Assembly (NCBI RefSeq): GCF_021502675.1
Contig: NZ_JAKFHA010000001.1
Coordinates: 554,390-618,389, forward strand
Length of the DNA: 64,000 bases
Reading direction: 5' to 3'
From: Yinghuangia soli
Lineage (GTDB): Bacteria; Actinomycetota; Actinomycetes; Streptomycetales; Streptomycetaceae
Shown: positions 33,747-43,215 of the stretch, piece by piece
Layout of the letters: every line of letters starts with the position of its first letter
Numbering within the stretch: the stretch's first letter is position 1
Position numbers and translations under genes: made by a program
The notes under the pieces: model-generated
Told to the model about the DNA's origin: nothing
What the model saw: only the letters and a program-made list of their open reading frames with translations
Database searches by the model: none

Positions 33747-35059
33747 GACCGGCCGGTCGCGGCGTCGACGGTACCGGTGGAGGCGTCCGCATGGGTCCCG
33801 GCGCGGGCGTCCGGCCAAGCGCCGGCGCGGGCCCGGGGCCACCAAGGCACGGGGAAATCATAGGATTTGCCCCTGGGCGTGACGGGCGCGCTGCCACACT
33901 CGCAGCAGGGCCGCCGAGCCCGCGGCCAGACGCGTCCTTGGGGGAGGAACCCGTGCCAGAGCCCATCCAACGTCCGGCCACCGACGACCAGTTGCGCATG
34001 GCGGCGGACCGCGCCGCGGGGCAGTGGATCGACGAGACCGAGCGCGGCCTGAACGACCGCTGGGCCGCGCTGCGGCCTGAATCAGCCGCACTCGCCGCAA
34101 TCGCCGCGGAGGACCGCCGCCGCTGGTGGTCCGACCGCCTGAGCTCCTACGCACACGGCCGCATCCGGCTCTGGCGCAACGGCGCACGCCCCGACCGCCG
34201 CGCCATCGCCGAGGAGGCCTACGCCCAACTTCTGACCGTCCAGCCCCGCCCCGGCGAACAGGACCTGGCCCGCCCCGCGGGCGACGTCCAGCGCCTGCTC
34301 ACCGACACGGTCACCGCGACCCCCGCCGGCGCCCCGCACGCCGCCGTGGCCCGGGCCGTCGACGCGGCACTCGCCGCGCTCGCCGCCGAAGCGGCCGTCC
34401 TGGAGGAACTGCGCAGCGGCAAGACCGCCGAAGTCGCCCTCGCCCTGCGGGACCTTGATCCGATGCTCACCCGGATCCGGCAGATCGACGAGAGCGGAGC
34501 CGAGCCGGGGAGCCTGAAGCGGATGGTGCTGGACCCGCACCTCGCGGCCGCGGCAGCGCTGCGGCGCAGCCTCCCCGACGTCCGGCGCCTCGCCGACGAG
34601 TCCGACCGTGCTCTCTCCGCCGCGCTGGACACCCCGCTGCTGGACCGATGCCGGACCGCGGTGACCCCCTACCCCGCCGCCCGCGCCGCCGTACCGCCCG
34701 CGGCCGACGAACTCCACAAAATCCTCGGCCGCCTGGACACCGCCGAGGCCACCTACGACCGGCGGTTCGCCAACAACCCCGAGCTCCTGAAGCACGCGAT
34801 GCACCAGGTGGAGTTCTACGGCCCCGCCGCCATCCAGGCGCTGTGCGCGATCAGCGGGGAAAGGACGGTGCAGGAAGCCCTGGCCAACCTCGCGGACCCG
34901 GGCCGGGAAGGGGAGTTCCGCTCCTTCTGGCCGGCCGGCACCGACCAGGAGGACCTGGAATCCGCCTTCCAGCAGGCCGCCCGGCGTCCGCGTACCCCCA
35001 TGGAGCACGGCAAGTCCGGCTACGTACGCGAGGACCGCGTGAACTCGGCCATGGGGTAA
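33747..35059 (+). repeat. Tandem duplication, copy 2, including an MFS 3'-end relic
   Basis: Direct copy of 32443-33718. At its start, bases 33747-33790 still read RPVAASTVPVEASA in one frame, the counterpart of the MFS C-terminus LVAASSAPVEASV. This shows that the duplicated unit began inside the MFS gene. Confidence 0.85.
33953..35059 (+). CDS. Unrecognised 368-aa protein, duplicate B
   Basis: This is a paralogue of the gene just upstream, in the same direction and with the same GGGGGAGGA ribosome site and GTG start (VPEPIQRPATDD). Residues 1 to about 130 differ from copy A at only a few positions (for example WAALRPE for WVALRPD). From about residue 150 identity falls clearly (QIDESGAEPGSLKRMVLDP against RRHKEDTAGPDELKRTLLAP). 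The C-terminus is FYGPAAIQALCAISGERTV, then a tail with MEHGKSGYVREDRVNSAMG. No enzyme motif is seen. It ends before a bidirectional terminator. Confidence 0.75.
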   Translation: MPEPIQRPATDDQLRMAADRAAGQWIDETERGLNDRWAALRPESAALAAIAAEDRRRWWSDRLSSYAHGRIRLWRNGARPDRRAIAEEAYAQLLTVQPRPGEQDLARPAGDVQRLLTDTVTATPAGAPHAAVARAVDAALAALAAEAAVLEELRSGKTAEVALALRDLDPMLTRIRQIDESGAEPGSLKRMVLDPHLAAAAALRRSLPDVRRLADESDRALSAALDTPLLDRCRTAVTPYPAARAAVPPAADELHKILGRLDTAEATYDRRFANNPELLKHAMHQVEFYGPAAIQALCAISGERTVQEALANLADPGREGEFRSFWPAGTDQEDLESAFQQAARRPRTPMEHGKSGYVREDRVNSAMG

Positions 35060-35072
35060 GCGGCCTGGACGT

Positions 35073-35114
35073 TCCCGGTCGGCGCCCACGCATTCCCGCC
35101 GGCGCCGACCGGGA
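35073..35114. terminator. Bidirectional hairpin terminator
   Basis: TCCCGGTCGGCGCC (35073-35086) pairs perfectly with GGCGCCGACCGGGA (35101-35114), 14 bp, loop 14 nt. It lies between two convergent genes. Confidence 0.85.
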
Positions 35115-35115
35115 C

Positions 35116-36003
35116 TCACACCGCGGCCGGCGGGATCCGCTCGACCGGGATCCAGAGTTCGGCGTCGGCGTGCGTGCCGTCCGCCGACAGCACGGTGTGG
35201 ACCATCTCCGGGCCTGGCCGGGTCCGGTACGGGTTGGCCGGGAACCATTCGGTGAAGACGTCGCGCCACAGGAACTGCAGCGTCTCGGGGAACATCCCCG
35301 AGCTCGCGAACACCGCCCAGGTGCCCGCCTCGACGGGCAGCGCGTCGAGGTCGTCGGGGACCGTCGACACGCTGCTGACCGCGCCGTACCAGTAGTCCAG
35401 TTCGGTGCCTTCGGCGCGGCTCTCCCCTATGTCGTGGCTGACGTTGACGATGCCCTCCGGCTCCTGGTCGGCCAGGGCCGCGATGCGCGCGGTCGTCTCG
35501 GCACCGATGCCGCGGACGAACGCGACGATGTCCGGGTTCATGCCGACGTGCACGAGCGGTACGCGCGCCTTCTTGCCGATGAGCCGGAAGGCGTCCTTCT
35601 CCACCACGCGGTAGCGCATGCTGCTGCTCCCTTCGACGGTCAGGCGGAAGGACATGCGCGGCTGCGCGTTCAGCACCGCGCCGGACTGCCGGGCCTCGGA
35701 CGGCCCGATGCCGTGCACGGCCCGGAACGCCCGGGCGAACGCGTCGCCCGAGCCGTAGCCGTACCGCACCGCGATGTCGAGCAGCGTCCGCTCGCCGGCC
35801 AGCACTTCGGCGGCCGCCACGGTGAGGCGGCGGCGCCGGACGTACTCCGACAGCGGCATCCCGGCCAGCGCCGAGAACATGCGCCGGAAGTGGTACTCGG
35901 ACGTCGCCGCGAGCCGGGCGAGCACCGCCGGGTCGATCTCGCCGTCGAGGTGGCGCTCGATGTGTCCCAGAGCCTCGTTGAGCCCGTCCAGGCCGTCCAG
36001 CAC
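35116..36003 (-). CDS. AraC-family regulator with GyrI-like effector domain
   Basis: A 295-aa regulator. The N-terminal AraC DNA-binding domain covers residues 8-105, with two helix-turn-helices (LARLAATSEYHFRRMFSALAG and LLDIAVRYGYGSGDAFARAFRAVHG). A GyrI/SoxR-type effector domain follows from about 130 (MRYRVVEKDAFRLIGKKARV to the end). Proteins of this order (Rob/TipA-like logic) bind lipophilic drugs. It is divergent from the acyl-CoA synthetase gene, 187 bp away. GTG start with GGAAGGAC upstream. Confidence 0.9.
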   Translation of the reverse strand: MLDGLDGLNEALGHIERHLDGEIDPAVLARLAATSEYHFRRMFSALAGMPLSEYVRRRRLTVAAAEVLAGERTLLDIAVRYGYGSGDAFARAFRAVHGIGPSEARQSGAVLNAQPRMSFRLTVEGSSSMRYRVVEKDAFRLIGKKARVPLVHVGMNPDIVAFVRGIGAETTARIAALADQEPEGIVNVSHDIGESRAEGTELDYWYGAVSSVSTVPDDLDALPVEAGTWAVFASSGMFPETLQFLWRDVFTEWFPANPYRTRPGPEMVHTVLSADGTHADAELWIPVERIPPAAV

Positions 36004-36190
36004 GTGCTGCCGTCCTTCCGCCTTCGCCGGGACGGGCCTGCTGCCCGGCCCCTGGCGATCTCCACGGACTCCACGTTAAAGAGCCTCGGACCTCTCGCAT
36101 CCGACATACCGTGCCCGGTACGGTCGGGTCCCCGCCGGACACAAAACGGCTGGGACGCGGAGAAACGTCTGGTCACCGGAGGAGCCGGCC

Positions 36191-37834
36191 ATGGAGAACG
36201 CGGTGCACGCCGAGCACGCCCTGTCGTACGCGGCCGGTCCGACGGACTCGCCGCTGCTGGACGAGACGATCGGCGCGAACTTCGACCGGACCGCGGCTGC
36301 GCACCCCGATCGGCCGGCGCTCGTGGACCGGGCCGCGGGGGTGTCCTACACGTACCGCGAACTGGCCGATGCCGTGGACGCCTTCGCGCTGGGGCTGCTG
36401 GCCCGCGGCGTGACCGCGGGCGACCGGGTGGGCATCTGGTCGCCGAACTGCGCGCAGTGGGTGCTGACGCAGTTCGCGACCGCGAAGATCGGCGCCATCC
36501 TGGTGACGGTCAACCCGGCGTACCGCACGCACGAACTGGAGTACGTGCTGCGCCAGGCCGGCATCCGCATGCTGGTGTCCGCGTCCACGTTCAAGACCAG
36601 CGACTACCGCGCGATGGTCGGCGAGGTGCGCGCATCCTGCCCCGCGCTGGAAGACGTGGTGTTCCTCGACGGCCCCGACTGGGACGCGGTGGTGGCGGAC
36701 GGGCGCGCTCTCGACCCGGCGCGGCTGACCGAGGCGGCCGCGGCGCTGAGCCCCGGCCAGCCGATCAACATCCAGTACACCTCGGGGACCACGGGCTTCC
36801 CGAAGGGCGCGACGCTGTCGCACCGCAACATCCTCAACAACGGCTGGTTCGTCGCCGAGCTCCAGGGCTGGACGCACGAGGACCGGGTCTGCCTGCCAGT
36901 CCCGTTTTATCACTGTTTCGGCATGGTCATGGGCAACCTCGGGGCCGTCGCGCACGGTTCGTGCATCGTGATCCCGGCGCCCGCCTTCGACGCCGCGGCG
37001 ACGCTGGCCGCGGTGCAGGACGAGCGCTGCACCGTGCTGTACGGCGTCCCCACGATGTTCATCGGCGTGCTCGCCGACCCCGGCTTCGCGTCGTACGACG
37101 TGTCGTCGCTGCGTACCGGCGTGATGGCCGGCGCACCCTGCCCGGTGGAAGTCATGAAGCGGGTGATCGGCGACCTGGGCATGACCGATGTGACCATCTG
37201 CTACGGCATGACCGAGACTTCGCCGGTGTCCACGCAGACCCGGGTGAACGACAGCCTGGAGCAGCGCGTGTCGACAGTCGGCGCGGTCCACCCGCACGTC
37301 GAGGTGAAGGTCGTCTCGCCCGACACCGGCGAGATCGTGCCGCGCGGCGAGTCCGGCGAACTGTGCACGCGCGGCTACTCGGTCATGACCGGCTACTGGG
37401 ACGAACCCGAGAAGACCGCAGAGGCAGTCGACGCGGACGGCTGGATGCACACCGGCGACCTGGCCACGATGGACGGCGACGGCTACCTCAACATCGTGGG
37501 CCGCATCAAGGACATGGTGATCCGCGGCGGCGAGAACATCTACCCGCGCGAGATCGAGGAGTTCCTGTACACCCACCCGGACATCGTCGACGCGCAGGTG
37601 ATCGGCGTACCGGACGAGAAGTACGGCGAAGAGCTGATGGCCTGGATCAAGGTCCGGCCGGGTGCGGACGTGCCGACCGCGGAGACGCTGCGCGCGTTCT
37701 GCACGGGACGCCTCGCGCACTACAAGATCCCGCGGTACGTGCACGCGGTCGACGAGTTCCCGATGACGGTGACCGGGAAGATCCGCAAGGTGGAGATGCG
37801 GGAGACGGCGGTCGAGTTGCTCGGCCTCGGCTGA
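36191..37834 (+). CDS. Fatty acyl-CoA synthetase (AMP-forming)
   Basis: A 547-aa ANL-superfamily ligase. The phosphate loop is [11 protein letters not shown] near residue 196. The adenine region is YGMTETSP near 339, the hinge/ribose motif [21 protein letters not shown] near 420, and the catalytic Lys is in [10 protein letters not shown] near 532. The sequence style ([28 protein letters not shown]) is that of FadD-like medium- or long-chain enzymes. GGAGGAGCC precedes the ATG. It stops 2 bp before the end of the convergent kinase gene. Confidence 0.94.
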   Translation: MENAVHAEHALSYAAGPTDSPLLDETIGANFDRTAAAHPDRPALVDRAAGVSYTYRELADAVDAFALGLLARGVTAGDRVGIWSPNCAQWVLTQFATAKIGAILVTVNPAYRTHELEYVLRQAGIRMLVSASTFKTSDYRAMVGEVRASCPALEDVVFLDGPDWDAVVADGRALDPARLTEAAAALSPGQPINIQYTSGTTGFPKGATLSHRNILNNGWFVAELQGWTHEDRVCLPVPFYHCFGMVMGNLGAVAHGSCIVIPAPAFDAAATLAAVQDERCTVLYGVPTMFIGVLADPGFASYDVSSLRTGVMAGAPCPVEVMKRVIGDLGMTDVTICYGMTETSPVSTQTRVNDSLEQRVSTVGAVHPHVEVKVVSPDTGEIVPRGESGELCTRGYSVMTGYWDEPEKTAEAVDADGWMHTGDLATMDGDGYLNIVGRIKDMVIRGGENIYPREIEEFLYTHPDIVDAQVIGVPDEKYGEELMAWIKVRPGADVPTAETLRAFCTGRLAHYKIPRYVHAVDEFPMTVTGKIRKVEMRETAVELLGLG

Positions 37835-37836
37835 TC

Positions 37837-39110
37837 TCAGCCCGTCCAGAGCGCGAGTTGCAGGACAGCGAACCAGAGTAGGCCGACCGACTGCCCGATT
37901 CGGGTGGCAGTGCGGTCGGATGCTCCGAGCGCATCCGCACACGCGTGCACCGACCCGTAGACACCGTGCGGCCCTGCGGGACGTTCACCAAGAAGCTGCT
38001 ACTGGCCGACCCTCCGACCCGGACTCGGACCGTCGGAGCATGCACGGTGATGGCGAAGTCCCGGGTTGCCCCCGGTGCAACCGTCCCGACCTCGGCGCCT
38101 TCCACGACGACGTGGAGCGGTTCGCTGCCGCCGACGCGGTTGTTGACCTTGACCCATCCGCGAACCGCGTTGTCCGGAGGAGTCCGAGGGGTCCGAGGGG
38201 TCCGAGGGGCTGCGGGCCCGGCTTCGCGCTCGCGTCCGGGTGTGCGCGGCCGTTCGCGTTCATGCCGGGTCGCCGCGCCGCCGCCGTACGCCAGGCCGTC
38301 CAGCATGGCCAGGGCGGCCTGGACGGTGAGCCGTCGGACCGGGTCTTTCAGCAGCAGCCCGGCGATCAGCGGGCCCGGCGCCGGCGCCTTCCGCATCGGC
38401 GGCGGGTCGTGCAGCGCGACCGCGGCAAGCGTGGCCGTCGGGGTCTCGCGCCGGAACGGGGAGACGCCCTCGACCGCCTCGTACAGGGTCGCCCCCAGCG
38501 AGAAGAGGTCACTCGCGGGCAGGTCTTCCTTGCCGTCGAACCGCTCGGGGGCCATGTACTCGGCGGAGCCGATCACGCTGCCGGTGACGGTGAGCGCGGT
38601 GTCGGCCTGGTGGACGGCGATGCCGAAGTCGGTGAGCAGGATGCGGCCGTTCGCGGCCATCATGACGTTGGCGGGCTTCACATCGCGGTGCACGATGCCG
38701 ACCGCGTGTGCCGACTGCAGCGCGTCCAGCAGGGCCCGGGCGACCGCGATGCCGCGCTCGATGCCCAGGACGCCGTCCCGTTCGAGGTGGCGGTCCAGTG
38801 AGCGGCCGTCGACGAGCTGCATGACGGTCCACGGGACGTCGTCCTCGACGACCACGTCGTGGACCGCGACGATGTGCGGGTGGTCGCGCAGCTTGGCGGC
38901 ATTGCGGGCCTCGCGCGCCGCGCGGGCGACGCGTTCACGGTGCTCCCGGCCGGTGGCCGTGGGCGGCAGCAGGACCTGCTTCACCGCGACCTCGACGTCG
39001 AGCTCCGTGTCGTGGGCCTTCCACACGTGCCCGAACCCGCCGGACGCCAGGCTCGCGACGAGCCGGTACCGCCCGCCGACCAGGCGCCCCGGGCGCACAT
39101 CCGCCGCCAT
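37837..39110 (-). CDS. Serine/threonine protein kinase, with a probable frameshift near the 3' end
   Basis: The kinase domain covers about residues 12-275 of the visible frame: Gly loop LASGGFGHVWKA, K44 (VAVKQV), HRDVKPAN with D143, DFG at 161-163, and YMAPERF. A Pro/Arg/Thr linker (TPRTPRTPP) leads to an extracytoplasmic-like domain (RGWVKVNNRVGGSEPLHVVV). The kinase frame runs on past the end of the neighbouring gene. From about position 37975 a different frame reads GVYGSVHACADALGASDRT, then a hydrophobic helix SVGLLWFAVLQLALW, and stops at 37837, just short of the ligase stop. A one-base frameshift or sequencing error near 37975 is the likely reason. ATG start with GGGGGA upstream. Confidence 0.8.
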
Positions 39111-39284
39111 CTCGTCCCCCATGCAGGTCGGCGCCGACGCCGGCCCGACGCCCGGCGACCACGCGAAAGCGCCCCGAGAATAACGGGATTCACCTTCCAT
39201 CGGGCAGGCCGGACGCAGAAGGCGCCATCCCCCGGACGGCCTAGCGCAGGCGTAGCCTCGAACCCCTGCGGTCACCCGCGGCAC

Positions 39285-40226
39285 ATGACCATCGACCTTC
39301 ATGCGCACTATTACCCTGCCGAGCTGCTGGACCTGATGGACCGGCACGGGGCCACGACGACCGGCAACGCCCGGGGCACAGGCGGAGGCGGAACGCCCGA
39401 GGAGTTGGAGCAGCGGTTCGCGCTCATGGACAAGGCGGGGGTGGACCGGCAGGCGATCTCCTTCGTGCCGCAGGCCCCGTACTTCGCGGACCAGGCGGCT
39501 GCGGTGGAGACGGCGCGGGTGGCGAACGATCTGTTCGCGCAGGCCGCGGCGGAGAATCCGGCGCGGTTCAGCGTGCTGGCGACGCTGCCGCTCCCGCACG
39601 TCGACGCGAGCCTTGCGGAACTGGACCGGGCGCTCGCGCTGCCGGGCGTACGCGGGGTGGCGGTGTTGACGACGGTGCTCGGGCAGTCGCTCGCGGCGCC
39701 CGAGCACCAGCCGCTGTTCGCGGAGCTGCACCGGCGCAAGGCCACGGTCCTGGTCCACTCGGCAGGCGAGGGCTGCGACTGGCCGCTGATCAACGACCAC
39801 GGCCTCGCCTGGACAGTCGGTGCGCAGATCGAGACGACCGTGGCGATCGTGCACCTCATGCAGGCCGGGATCGTCGAGCGCTACCCGGACATCAATTTCG
39901 TGCACATCGGGCTGGGCGGCCTGGTCGGGTCGTTCCTGAGCCAGTTCGACACGCAGGAGACCTGGTACATGCCGCGCGGCCATGCCCGGCCGAGCGACCT
40001 GGTCAAGCGCATGTACTACGACACGTGCGCCTCGCACGGCCCGGGGTTGCGGGCGCTGGTCGAGTCGGTGGGCGCCGACCGGGTCGTGCACGGCAGCGAC
40101 TTCCCGTTCTGGGGCGGCGAGCTGTACCCGCGGTCGACGGAGTACGTGCGGACCGCCGGGTTCTCCGCCGGCGAGACGGAGGCCATCCTCGGCGGCACCG
40201 CGGAACGGCTGCTGGGCCTGGGCTGA
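39285..40226 (+). CDS. Amidohydrolase-2 family metal-dependent hydrolase/decarboxylase
   Basis: A 313-aa TIM-barrel protein of the ACMSD-like amidohydrolase family. Metal ligands are the N-terminal HxH (DLHAHYYP), His in VLVHSAG near residue 160, His in NFVHIGLGG near 210, and Asp in VHGSDFPFWGG near 270. Members decarboxylate or hydrolyse aromatic or cyclic acids. The ATG follows the kinase gene divergently by about 175 bp. It lies between a kinase and cysC with no obvious partner. Confidence 0.85.
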   Translation: MTIDLHAHYYPAELLDLMDRHGATTTGNARGTGGGGTPEELEQRFALMDKAGVDRQAISFVPQAPYFADQAAAVETARVANDLFAQAAAENPARFSVLATLPLPHVDASLAELDRALALPGVRGVAVLTTVLGQSLAAPEHQPLFAELHRRKATVLVHSAGEGCDWPLINDHGLAWTVGAQIETTVAIVHLMQAGIVERYPDINFVHIGLGGLVGSFLSQFDTQETWYMPRGHARPSDLVKRMYYDTCASHGPGLRALVESVGADRVVHGSDFPFWGGELYPRSTEYVRTAGFSAGETEAILGGTAERLLGLG

Positions 40227-40340
40227 CCACGGACTGAACCACTCGGGACACCTCGTCCGCCGCCCGGTACCGTCGGCGCAAAGATCGGCACGCGGGGCGG
40301 CGGACGGACGAGGACGAGCCCGGGACGGAGCGGCAGCGAC

Positions 40341-40955
40341 ATGAGCGGCAGCGACAGCAGCGGCGGCGGCACGAACGGCAACGTGGTGTGGCACGACAGC
40401 GGCGTGAGCCGGGCGGACCGCCCCGGGCGCGGGGCGACCGTGTGGTTCACCGGGCTGTCGGGCTCGGGCAAGTCGACCGTGTCGGTGGTGGCCGAGCGGC
40501 TGCTGGTCGAGCGCGGGATCGCGGCGTACCGGCTGGACGGCGACAACCTGCGGCTGGGGCTGAACGCGGACCTGGGCTTCGGCGAGGCGGACCGTACCGA
40601 GAACATCCGCCGGGTGTCCGAGGTGGCGCGGCTGTTCGCGGACGCCGGGGTGGTCGTGCTGGTGCCGGTGATCAGCCCGTACCGGGCGGACCGCGACCGG
40701 GCGCGCGAGCTGCACGAGAAGGACGGCCTGCCGTTCCTGGAGGTCTTCGTCGACACCCCGATCGACGAATGCGAGCGGCGCGACCCCAAGGGCCTGTACG
40801 CAAAGGCCCGGGCCGGCGAGATCCGCGACTTCACCGGCATCGACGCGCCGTACGAGGCACCGCTGAGCCCGGAGCTGCGGCTGACGCCGGAGGACGGCGA
40901 CCCGGAGCAGCAGGCGGCGCGCCTGGTGGCCGAGCTGAACCGCCTGCGCGGCTGA
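40341..40955 (+). CDS. cysC: Adenylylsulphate (APS) kinase
   Basis: A 204-aa APS kinase. It phosphorylates adenylylsulphate to PAPS in sulphate assimilation. Walker A is GLSGSGKST at residues 38-46. The APS-binding parts are [16 protein letters not shown] near 68 and [15 protein letters not shown]. The lid is the [14 protein letters not shown] segment. The first 20 residues (Gly/Ser/Asn-rich) are outside the fold. It stands apart from other cys genes here. A strong terminator follows. Confidence 0.95.
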   Translation: MSGSDSSGGGTNGNVVWHDSGVSRADRPGRGATVWFTGLSGSGKSTVSVVAERLLVERGIAAYRLDGDNLRLGLNADLGFGEADRTENIRRVSEVARLFADAGVVVLVPVISPYRADRDRARELHEKDGLPFLEVFVDTPIDECERRDPKGLYAKARAGEIRDFTGIDAPYEAPLSPELRLTPEDGDPEQQAARLVAELNRLRG

Positions 40956-41014
40956 CGGCGCACCAGGGCCGAAGCCGGCACCGGGGCAGCGGCAGCGGCA
41001 GCGGCAAAGCGAAT

Positions 41015-41056
41015 GGGAAGGGCCCCGGAGCCGGTTTCGGCTCCGGGGCCCTTCCC
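41015..41056. terminator. Bidirectional terminator, 18-bp perfect stem
   Basis: GGGAAGGGCCCCGGAGCC (41015-41032) pairs with GGCTCCGGGGCCCTTCCC (41039-41056), loop GGTTTC. It lies between the convergent cysC and MFS genes. Confidence 0.9.
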
Positions 41057-41108
41057 GTACTTGCCTCGTGACGCTACGTCAGCCGCCGGGCGGCCGGGTG
41101 GCGACCGG

Positions 41109-42812
41109 TCAGGCGTCGACCGTCTCGCGGGCCGGGCTGCCGTCCGGCTTGGCGCCGTCGTGGCCGAGGCCGCCGGTGGCCGCGCTGCGGCCGTGCTTCA
41201 TGAAGATGGCGATGGCCAGGCCGAGGAGGCCGACCACGACCGCCATCCAGAAGCCCTGGACGTACGCGCTCTCGGTGTAGACCTGCGGGATCGCGGTGAC
41301 CGTGACCTCCTTGGTCATCGGGTTGGTCACCGTCAGCTCGAACTCGTTGCGGGTGAAGATCGGCGACAGGAACGCGACGCCCACCGAGGCGCCGAACGAC
41401 TGCGCGACGACCAGCATGCTGGACGCGATGCCCTGCTGCTCCTGCGGCACCGCCTCGATCATGAGGTTCGGGGCGGCCGAGTAGTACATGCCGAAGCCGA
41501 GGCCGTAGACGACACCGCAGATCAGCATGAGCTGCCAGTTGTCGTGCAGGAAGACGTACATCAGCGCGCCGGCCGACAGCAGCGACATGCCCGCGATCAT
41601 CGGGGTGCGCAGACCCACGCGCTGGCCCCAGGCGCCGGCCACCGGGCCGGAGATCATGCTGCCGATCGACTGCCACACGGCCAGGTGCAGCGCCATGGCC
41701 AGCATCGAGAAGCCGAGCGCGTAGTCGAGCGAGTCGTTGAAGACGATGCCCTGCTTCACGCCCTCGAGGATCTGCGGGATCATCGCGTCCGGGGCGCCCT
41801 GCGCCTTCGCGCCGGCCTCGGTCTGCATCAGCACGCCGCCGGTGATCTGGCCCTTCAGCTCGGCCGATTCCGGGGTCTGCGCCATGAACGAGGTCAGGTA
41901 GTTCTGCACGCCGATGATCATGTTCGCCAGGAAGGCGATGGCGAGGACCGCGGCGACCTTCGGGGCGGTGAGCAGCTTCATGTCGATGAGCGGCTCGTCG
42001 ACCTTCTTCTCCCACACCGTCCAGGCCGCGATGACCAGGACGCCGCCGACCGCGTAGCCCCAGGCGGTGGGCTCGGCCCAGCCCCAGTTCTCGCCCTGGC
42101 TGATGTAGAGCAGGATCATCGCGAGGCCGATGCCGAGGACGATGGCGCCGACGTAGTCGAGCTTCTGCTTGACGCGCAGCTTGCTCTCCGGCACGAACGC
42201 GATGAGCAGCGGGATCGCGACGATCATGAAGATGGCCAGGAACCAGAACAGCGAGCGCCACGAGTAGTGGTCGGTCAGCACGCCGGCCAGGATCGGCGCG
42301 AGCGCGGCGGACAGGCCGAGGCCGGTGGCCGAGATGCCGATGGCGACCGGGATGAACTTGCGGGGCATCAGGTCGCGGATGAGGCCGTAGACGATGGCCG
42401 TCATGCCGAAGGCGACCGCCTGGAGGCCGCGGCCGACCAGGAACAGCGGCCAGTTGCTGGTGGTGGCGCACAGGACGGTGCCGGCCAGGAACGCGACGCT
42501 GCAGACCAGCAGCATCTTCTTCTTGCCGTGCAGGTCCGAGAGCTTGCCGATGAGCGGGCTTATCGCGCCGCCGACGAGGCCGAGGATGACGATCATCCAG
42601 GAGATGCCCTCACCCGCGCTCGGGAAGCTGGGGGCGATCTTGGGCACCGCGGCCGAGATCATCGCGTACTGCAGCGGGACGACCTCGGAGAACAGGACGA
42701 TGATCGCGAGGATCCCGAAGAGGCGTCCCTTGGAGGCGCCGTCGAGGCGTCCGGTGTCGTCGTCCGAGACCTGTCGCGAAGGTCCTGCTGGGGGTGTTGC
42801 GGTCTCAGACAT
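41109..42812 (-). CDS. MFS exporter, DHA2-like, 14 helices
   Basis: A 567-aa exporter. The N-terminus is hydrophilic; helix 1 (LFGILAIIVLFSEVVPLQYAMISAAVP) carries the family start. Motif A is GKLSDLHGKKKMLLV near residue 90, and motif C-like ISATGLGLSAALAPILAGVL near 155. A large extracytoplasmic loop with QTPESAELKGQ, then PDAMIPQILEGVKQG, lies near 335-375. The C-terminus is cytoplasmic and Gly/Asp-rich. The ATG at 42812 was chosen over an upstream GTG-type extension. A perfect palindrome in its promoter suggests control by a TetR-like repressor not encoded beside it. Confidence 0.9.
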   Translation of the reverse strand: MSETATPPAGPSRQVSDDDTGRLDGASKGRLFGILAIIVLFSEVVPLQYAMISAAVPKIAPSFPSAGEGISWMIVILGLVGGAISPLIGKLSDLHGKKKMLLVCSVAFLAGTVLCATTSNWPLFLVGRGLQAVAFGMTAIVYGLIRDLMPRKFIPVAIGISATGLGLSAALAPILAGVLTDHYSWRSLFWFLAIFMIVAIPLLIAFVPESKLRVKQKLDYVGAIVLGIGLAMILLYISQGENWGWAEPTAWGYAVGGVLVIAAWTVWEKKVDEPLIDMKLLTAPKVAAVLAIAFLANMIIGVQNYLTSFMAQTPESAELKGQITGGVLMQTEAGAKAQGAPDAMIPQILEGVKQGIVFNDSLDYALGFSMLAMALHLAVWQSIGSMISGPVAGAWGQRVGLRTPMIAGMSLLSAGALMYVFLHDNWQLMLICGVVYGLGFGMYYSAAPNLMIEAVPQEQQGIASSMLVVAQSFGASVGVAFLSPIFTRNEFELTVTNPMTKEVTVTAIPQVYTESAYVQGFWMAVVVGLLGLAIAIFMKHGRSAATGGLGHDGAKPDGSPARETVDA

Positions 42813-42872
42813 GAGGGCCTGTCCGTTCTGTGCTCTGTGCTGTGCATGAACTGTGTGAAGCAGGGCGTGCAC

Positions 42873-42886
42873 GTGACACGTGTCAC
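42873..42886. promoter_or_regulatory. 14-bp perfect palindrome, probable operator of the MFS exporter
   Basis: GTGACACGTGTCAC lies 61 bp upstream of the exporter start. It is a perfect palindrome in a region of several CACGTG-like words. A repressor site is inferred; the regulator is not known. Confidence 0.6.
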
Positions 42887-43085
42887 CACACGGGCGCACG
42901 TGTCCGCTATTGACTACAGAGGAGGTCGGACGGGTGGTTCAGCGCTCCCCGGAGCTGCCAACCGACTCCTTATTTGGGAGTCCGGTCCGAACTGTTTGAC
43001 AGTGTTTAGCATGTTGGGTCGGCTCTGTGAAGACACATCTCGGGGATACCGCGCCTTGTGTCTCATCTGTGACCACGGCCACTAG

Positions 43086-43100
43086 CTGACGCACCGTCAG
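43086..43100. promoter_or_regulatory. CTGACG-CAC-CGTCAG inverted repeat before the SDR gene
   Basis: A perfect 6-bp inverted repeat with a 3-bp centre, about 115 bp before the SDR start. This is a typical shape of a TetR-family operator. The 403-bp gap from 42813 to 43215 otherwise holds only the divergent promoters. Confidence 0.5.
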
Positions 43101-43215
43101 ATGAAGAGGATCACTCTCCCCGGGAGAAAGTCAAGGTCTGGACGTGATGCCGGTCATAGAGCACAATCCGGGTGCGGCCGTGCGCGCCGGTGCGGCCCAC
43201 AGCCGAGGGGGACCT

